A stretch of DNA of 64,000 bases from Lactobacillus johnsonii ATCC 33200 (GTDB taxonomy: Bacteria; Bacillota; Bacilli; Lactobacillales; Lactobacillaceae), in the NCBI RefSeq assembly GCF_000159355.1, contig NZ_GG670120.1, forward strand, positions 512,353 through 576,352, written 5' to 3'. The first letter of the stretch is position 1; each line of letters begins with the position of its first letter. Made by a program: the position numbers and the translations under genes. Under the pieces are notes generated by a model that ran no database searches, was not told where the DNA came from, and saw nothing but the letters and a program-made list of their open reading frames with translations. Shown here piece by piece: positions 63,124 through 64,000 of the stretch.

Positions 63124-64000
63124 ATGAAAACAAATATTGATGCGGTTTTATCCGCGAAATCGTTACGTTACTTTCTTCAATTAATTGATAATATGAGTTA
63201 TACGCAAGCAGCTCAAATTTTAGGTATTACTCAGCCGGCTTTAACGCAACAAATTAAAAAACTTGAACGAGCAGTTGGGTCACCATTATTTGGCCAAATG
63301 GGCAAATAATTATATTTAACTGATGCTGGCCTAAAGATGGAAGAGACAGCAAAAGCACTATTTTCAAGAGTTAATAATGCTGTAGACAGTATTCAGCAAT
63401 ACACTAAATCAGATACCGGAACTATTTCTTTAGGAATATTATCTACTATTTAAGCAAGAGTAATTGATCAATTCTTAGCTAAATTCAACCATAAATATCC
63501 TGATATAACATTACATGTGGGTTTCTATAATAGGACAGAGCTTTGGGATAGACTAGATAATAATCAATTAGATTTAGCAGTTCTTTACATGCCAGATCAT
63601 AATTCAACTGTGAAGAACATGAAACAGTATATGGCAAAACAAATTTATCCTGAAAAAGTTATTTTCTTAACTCACGATCCAGAAAATGAGTTTAATAAAA
63701 CAACTCAGCATAAATGGGCTGCTTATCCTAAGGACTACTATTTACCACAAATTGTTCGTCGTTTCTATGCTAGTGAGTTTCCAAACAATGAACTAAATAC
63801 TACGGTAACCTTTACTGCTCCGTATCAATTAATCAAATTTGCTGAATAAACTGACCATACCTATGTCTCCAAGAGTTTTTATAAGGCACACAAGGCTGAA
63901 ATTACATTATCTCCAGTAAAGACAAAGAGTGAGACAAACTTTGAAAGTTGTTTTATTTATCGTAAAAATAAGAGTGAAATACCTCGACTAATCAATTTCC
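63124..64000 (+). pseudogene. LysR-family regulator with three in-frame TAA codons (runs off the window)
   Basis: ATG 63124 opens a LysR helix-turn-helix (LSAKSLRYFLQLIDNMSYTQAAQILGITQPALTQQIKKLERAVGSPLF). In one unbroken frame TAA appears at 63307-63309, near 63451 and at 63847-63849, while the sequence between them stays LysR-like (LYLTDAGLKMEETAKAL, ISLGILSTI, LDLAVLYMPDH, YLPQIVRRFY). The frame is still open at 64000. Three substitutions and no indels make sequence error unlikely. Confidence 0.85.

Noticed and set aside
1-64000. tRNA and rRNA genes
   Set aside because: I saw no cloverleaf or rRNA-like segment on either strand.

Overview
This AT-rich window looks like a chromosomal segment of a host-associated Lactobacillus of the gasseri/johnsonii/acidophilus group. 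The evidence is the low-GC Firmicute gene style (strong GGAGG ribosome sites, occasional TTG/GTG starts), a bile salt hydrolase relic, the plsY-parE-parC order, a SufB/SufT iron-sulfur locus, a BmpA/NupOPQ nucleoside importer, an M-box magnesium riboswitch ahead of an MgtA pump, and IS30, ISL3 and IS1182 family elements.

Layout. 1-1863: end of the suf operon (sufU tail, sufB, sufT). 1872-6745: decayed tract with a broken NRAMP metal transporter, an intact methyltransferase, a broken zinc metalloprotease and a bile salt hydrolase that both lost their 5' ends at one junction near 5050, and a broken AAA+ ATPase. 6923-12079: intact paralogous ATPase, a UvrA-like ABC ATPase and a luciferase-like oxidoreductase. 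12297-14299: unknown gene fragments around a nonsense-mutated ISL3 element. 14354-19219: nucleoside ABC importer with a clear promoter and palindromic operator. 19369-22304: frameshifted HU gene, a small frameshifted gene, an SDR, a broken acetyltransferase and an IS30 fragment. 22513-32521: thiol peroxidase, cupin, M-box-controlled Mg2+ ATPase, MarR plus multidrug ABC exporter with three matching operators, aldo/keto reductase, broken LysR, RarA. 32906-35270: debris (small peptide, reductase fragments, IS1182 relic, third ATPase copy).

35433-51716 is a defence island: a BREX type 1-like cluster with brxA, brxB, brxC, pglX and pglZ intact but no brxL. Between pglX and pglZ lie a 142-bp MITE whose ends match the IS1182 relic, an intact 1237-residue protein (putative nuclease-like N-terminus, P-loop NTPase, long helical C-terminus), a decayed DUF3644/HEPN gene, a GC-rich segment that may be a structured RNA, and a 24-bp perfect palindrome. 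This insert is the most interesting part of the window.

51804-56821: more debris (TetR, BI-1 fragment) and an ABC-2 type transporter with one frameshifted permease. 56956-64000: acetyltransferase, plsY, parE, parC and a LysR gene with three in-frame stops.

About twenty genes are broken, by substitutions to stop codons, indels, deletions and IS elements. The very long BREX, parE/parC and mgtA frames are intact, so general sequencing error is unlikely to explain all of this. A few single homopolymer lesions, above all in the HU gene, could still be sequence errors.
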